A stretch of DNA of 9,591 nucleotides from Pseudomonadota bacterium (GTDB lineage Bacteria; Pseudomonadota; Gammaproteobacteria; Steroidobacterales; Steroidobacteraceae): NCBI GenBank assembly GCA_021820785.1, contig JAKADE010000078.1, positions 1-9,591 on the forward strand, given 5' to 3'. The position numbers and the translations under genes are program-made. The notes under the pieces were generated by a model, which did not search any database, was not told the origin of the DNA, and saw nothing but the letters and a program-made list of their open reading frames with translations. Of this stretch, positions 7,084-9,591 are shown one piece after another. Positions within the stretch are counted from its first letter, which is position 1, and every line of letters starts with the position of its first letter.

Positions 7084-7385
7084 CCCGACGCGGCAGAGGC
7101 TGCGTCCCCGAGGGCACCGCAATGCTCGGCGCGCGACGGCCACTCTGCGGGCGAGCGTCGCAGGTGTCGCTGGCGTACGGGTCCGGCACCAATGCTCAAG
7201 CTCTTGCTTAAGCTCGTGCCACCACCCGAAAAATTACGCCTCCATCACAATCTGGCGCAGAGATCGGCACGATTCACTTACGAATGCCGCCGGGGCGCCG
7301 ATATCCGCTCAGAGAACCTCAACTCATGCGTCGCATCAACAGGGGCGCGGCGAAAGCCCCGAGCAACCGATCCGGTGAACCCATC
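7084..7385 (+). other. Intergenic region before the chemoreceptor gene
   Basis: About 300 bases lie between the DUF302 stop and the chosen chemoreceptor start. The stretch holds a weak hairpin near 7087-7106 (GCAG/CTGC core, no T-tract). Near 7193-7212 GCTCAAGC and GCTTAAGC face each other around TCTT, with one mismatch. At 7297-7304 lies GCCGATAT, seven of eight against the flagellar sigma-28 -10 element GCCGATAA. The matching -35 position (7278-7285) fits only half of the consensus. No coding sequence is supported. Confidence 0.5.
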
Positions 7386-9101
7386 ATGCTGAGCGTCCTG
7401 AAATCCATTCGCCGTGCGGCCAGCGGTCGTACATCTGCGGCCGATGTGCTCGAACAGGCGAGTCTGCGCGGCCTCGCGGCGGCCATCGAGCGGTCCCAGG
7501 CCGTAATCGAATTCGCGCTCGACGGTACGATTCTCACGGCCAACGAGAACTTCCTCAGCGTCGTCGGGTACTCGCTCGAGGAAGTCCGGGGCAACCATCA
7601 CCGCATGTTCGTCGATGCGGCATTCGCCGCCAGCGCGGAATACCGCGAGTTCTGGGCGAAACTGGCCCGCGGCGAATTCTGCGCAGGCCAGTACCGACGG
7701 CTCGGCAAGGGTGCACGGGACGTCTGGCTGCAGGCGACCTACAACCCGATCCTGGATCCCCAGGGCCAGCCATTCAAGGTCGTGAAGATCTGCACCGACG
7801 TCACCGCCCGAAAACTCGATGCGGCCGACTTCGAGGCCAAGCTGCGCGCGATCGACAAGGTACAGGCGATCATCGAATTCGATCTGGACGGCACCATCCG
7901 TGACGCCAACGAGAACTTCCTGCGCGTCGTCGGGTACTCCCTCGGGGAGATCCGCGGCAAACACCACCGCATGTTCGTCGATCCGGCGTTCGCCGACAGC
8001 GGCGAATACCGCGCCTTCTGGGCGAAACTCGGCCGGGGCGAACACGATTCCGGTGAATATCGCCGGCTCTCCAAGGGCGCTCGGGAAGTCTGGCTGCAGG
8101 CGGCCTACACTCCGATCCTGGGCGCCGACGGACGACCGACCAAGGTCGTCAAGTTCGCCACTGACATCACCGAGCGCAAGCGCCTGACGCAGCAGCTCGA
8201 TGAACTGGTCGGGCGGATACGCCACGCGGTCGGTGAAGTGACGGTGAGCGCGCGGGACATCGCCGACGGTAATGCCAGCTTGAGTCAGCGGGTCGAGGAG
8301 CAGGCGGCGAGCTTGGAGCAGATCGCCGCTTCGATGAAGGAAATGACCGAGACCGTCAAGCACAACTCGCAGAGCGCAGCCGACGCGAACCAACTGGCGG
8401 GCGAGGCGCGTGCGAGCGCCGAGCGCGGCGGCAGCGTGGTCACCGAGGCGGTCGCGGCGATGGAGGCGATTAGCGTCGCAAGCCGCAAGATTGCCGCCAT
8501 CATCGGCGTGATCGACGAGATCGCGTTTCAGACGAATCTGCTCGCACTGAACGCGGCGGTGGAGGCGGCGCGTGCCGGCGAGCAGGGGCGCGGATTTGCG
8601 GTCGTGGCCTCCGAAGTGCGCAACCTCGCGGGCCGCTCCGCTTCGGCCGCAAAGGAAATCAAGGCGCTGATTCAGGACAGCGGCGCGAAGGTCGCGGACG
8701 GCTCGCGCCTCGTGACGCAATCCGGGGAAAGCCTGCGCGACATCGTCGGTGCGGTGCAGAAGGTGACTGACATCGTGGCTGAAATCGCTGCGGCCTCGGG
8801 TGAGCAGACCGGCGGCATCGATCAGATCGCCCGCGCGGTCACGCAGATGAACGACGTCACCCAGCAGAATGCGGCGCTGGTGGAACAGGCGTCTGCTGCG
8901 AGCGAGGCGATTCTGCAGCAAGTCGACGAACTGGCCGCGGCGGTCGGCAGTCGGGAGCACACGTCGAACGAAGGGGCACCTGCAGGACGTTCCGCAGCGC
9001 CGGCCCGCCGTGTGCCGCCCCGCAATGCCACGACGCACCCCGCGCGACCGTCGCAGAAGCGCGCCGCGGGCGGCGGCCGCGAGGAGTGGCTGGAGTTCTG
9101 A
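7386..9101 (+). CDS. Soluble PAS-PAS methyl-accepting chemotaxis protein
   Basis: The 571-residue product is a chemoreceptor without membrane helices, built like BdlA of Pseudomonas. Two PAS sensor domains (about 30-145 and 150-265) are near-copies of each other: both contain the pattern LDGTI, ANENFL, VVGYSL, HHRMFVD and WLQA. They may bind heme, flavin or another ligand; none can be assigned. A helical stretch with [19 protein letters not shown] is a Tsr-like methylation region. The signalling hairpin tip runs from [20 protein letters not shown] (375-394) to [19 protein letters not shown] and would contact CheA and CheW. A flexible Pro/Ala/Arg-rich tail ends in EWLEF, close to the CheR/CheB-binding pentapeptide pattern xWxxF. 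The ATG at 7386 is preferred because GGTGAA precedes it and the earlier in-frame ATGs (7284, 7326) add a low-complexity Arg-rich leader. It probably feeds a chemotaxis pathway encoded elsewhere. Confidence 0.93.
   Translation: MLSVLKSIRRAASGRTSAADVLEQASLRGLAAAIERSQAVIEFALDGTILTANENFLSVVGYSLEEVRGNHHRMFVDAAFAASAEYREFWAKLARGEFCAGQYRRLGKGARDVWLQATYNPILDPQGQPFKVVKICTDVTARKLDAADFEAKLRAIDKVQAIIEFDLDGTIRDANENFLRVVGYSLGEIRGKHHRMFVDPAFADSGEYRAFWAKLGRGEHDSGEYRRLSKGAREVWLQAAYTPILGADGRPTKVVKFATDITERKRLTQQLDELVGRIRHAVGEVTVSARDIADGNASLSQRVEEQAASLEQIAASMKEMTETVKHNSQSAADANQLAGEARASAERGGSVVTEAVAAMEAISVASRKIAAIIGVIDEIAFQTNLLALNAAVEAARAGEQGRGFAVVASEVRNLAGRSASAAKEIKALIQDSGAKVADGSRLVTQSGESLRDIVGAVQKVTDIVAEIAAASGEQTGGIDQIARAVTQMNDVTQQNAALVEQASAASEAILQQVDELAAAVGSREHTSNEGAPAGRSAAPARRVPPRNATTHPARPSQKRAAGGGREEWLEF
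7501..8166 (+). repeat. Tandem PAS-domain duplication, 366-base period
   Basis: The two PAS-coding units recur at a distance of 366 bases (122 codons). For example, ATCGAATTCG occurs with its GAATTC at 7509 and again at 7875, and the segments coding for NENFL, VVGYSL and HHRMFVD share long runs of identical bases. The closeness at the DNA level suggests a fairly recent internal duplication or continuing gene conversion. Confidence 0.8.
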
Positions 9102-9453
9102 CGCCCGGCCGCCCGCAGCTACGACCGTTCCCCTCGTGATGCGCCTGCGGGCCTCTGCGGTGGTGCGCGCGCGGCGTTGCCGTCGCTGCCCGCCACTCGC
9201 GCCACGGTGATGCGCTCGCACGCTCAGGCCGCTGCGCCCGCGGCGCGCACACTCCTGCACCCTGGCGTCGCCCGCTACCGACGCGAATATCCCGCCGCTC
9301 TGCCATCCCATCGTATTGCGAAACGTCGTGAGATTGCGGCGCCGCCGTGCACCGCCGCAATGCAGAAGTCTCGCGTCAGCTCGTGCGTCGCCCCACGCTG
9401 CGCTCGCGGCGCAACGCTCGAGATGCTACCGTCGCGCCGGAGGTATCGACTAC
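9102..9453. other. Non-coding stretch after the chemoreceptor gene
   Basis: No reading frame in these 352 bases has a recognisable product; the frames that stay open are Arg- and Ala-rich artefacts of high GC. GCCCGCAG (9111-9118) and CTGCGGGC (9145-9152) form a perfect eight-pair inverted repeat around a 26-base loop soon after the chemoreceptor stop, a possible weak terminator without T-tract. The promoter of the gene at 9454 should lie toward the right end, but no convincing hexamers were found. Confidence 0.5.
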
Positions 9454-9591
9454 GTGAAACGCTTCTCCGTCGTGATGGAAATCTGGCTGCTCGTGCTGCT
9501 GATCTGCGCCGCACTCGCGCTGCTGTCGTTTGCGACCATTGATGTGCCGACGGCGCGGTATTTCTGGATTCTCGGGCGCTTCCTGCATCCG
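9454..9591 (+). CDS. Membrane protein, 3'-truncated by window edge
   Basis: A frame starting GTG at 9454 runs open to the end of the window (46 codons). It is preceded by a strong Shine-Dalgarno, GGAGGT at 9439-9444, nine bases before the start, which is the main support for this start. The product begins MKRFSVVMEIWLLVLLICAA and continues into a hydrophobic helix (about residues 9-27), followed by TIDVPTARYFWILGRFLHP. The pattern of an N-terminal helix followed by IDVPTARYF is reminiscent of the start of PAP2-type membrane phosphatases, but too little is visible to assign a family. No function is claimed. Confidence 0.65.
   Translation, partial: MKRFSVVMEIWLLVLLICAALALLSFATIDVPTARYFWILGRFLHP

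Noticed and set aside
6343..7143. Upstream extension of the DUF2459 reading frame
   Set aside because: The stretch is antisense to the AraC remnant and to the DUF302 gene and shows no protein similarity; a signal peptide with lipobox starts at 6342.
7278..9311. Very long open frame on the minus strand opposite the chemoreceptor gene
   Set aside because: It mirrors a strongly supported plus-strand gene with clear PAS and MCP motifs; its composition is Arg-rich and matches no family. High GC content keeps the antisense frame open.
9454..9591. Naming the right-edge gene as a PAP2 phosphatase
   Set aside because: Only 46 residues are visible and none of the PAP2 catalytic motifs lies within them.

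Overview
The window is GC-rich DNA from a probable member of the Pseudomonadota. A Gammaproteobacterium or Betaproteobacterium fits best, given the gene families present (MFS exporter, hemerythrin, GlmS, DUF2459 lipoprotein, DUF302 protein, soluble PAS-PAS chemoreceptor). The species cannot be named from sequence alone. No rRNA, tRNA, CRISPR array, transposase or integrase was seen.

Layout. Positions 2-985 (+) hold the C-terminal three quarters of an MFS exporter. Positions 1079-4379 (-) hold a tightly overlapping array: a TIR-domain membrane protein (3138-4379), a SLOG domain fused to a SLATT-like four-helix membrane region (1330-3141), and an 84-residue hemerythrin fragment (1079-1333). Positions 4552-5560 (+) hold a clearly dead glmS remnant with only the isomerase half. 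Positions 5620-6342 (-) hold a DUF2459 lipoprotein, and 6372-6552 (+) a frameshifted AraC-type regulator remnant. Positions 6679-7083 (+) hold a DUF302 protein and 7386-9101 (+) a soluble PAS-PAS methyl-accepting chemoreceptor. From 9454 to the window end (+) is the start of a membrane protein.

The main point of interest is the TIR plus SLOG-SLATT pair. TIR domains of bacterial defence systems make NAD-derived signals, SLOG domains can bind such signals (as in ThsA of Thoeris), and SLATT regions are predicted membrane effectors. The pair therefore looks like a Thoeris-like signalling or abortive-infection module with a membrane effector in place of a SIR2 NADase. This is inference; no function has been shown here.

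The pair sits between two genes that have each lost their 5' half, with both losses facing the pair: hemerythrin on the left and glmS on the right. This suggests the cassette replaced the facing 5' halves of two divergent genes. With the AraC remnant, three broken genes lie within 5.5 kb, so this is a turnover region. The chemoreceptor, DUF302 and DUF2459 genes look intact and ordinary.
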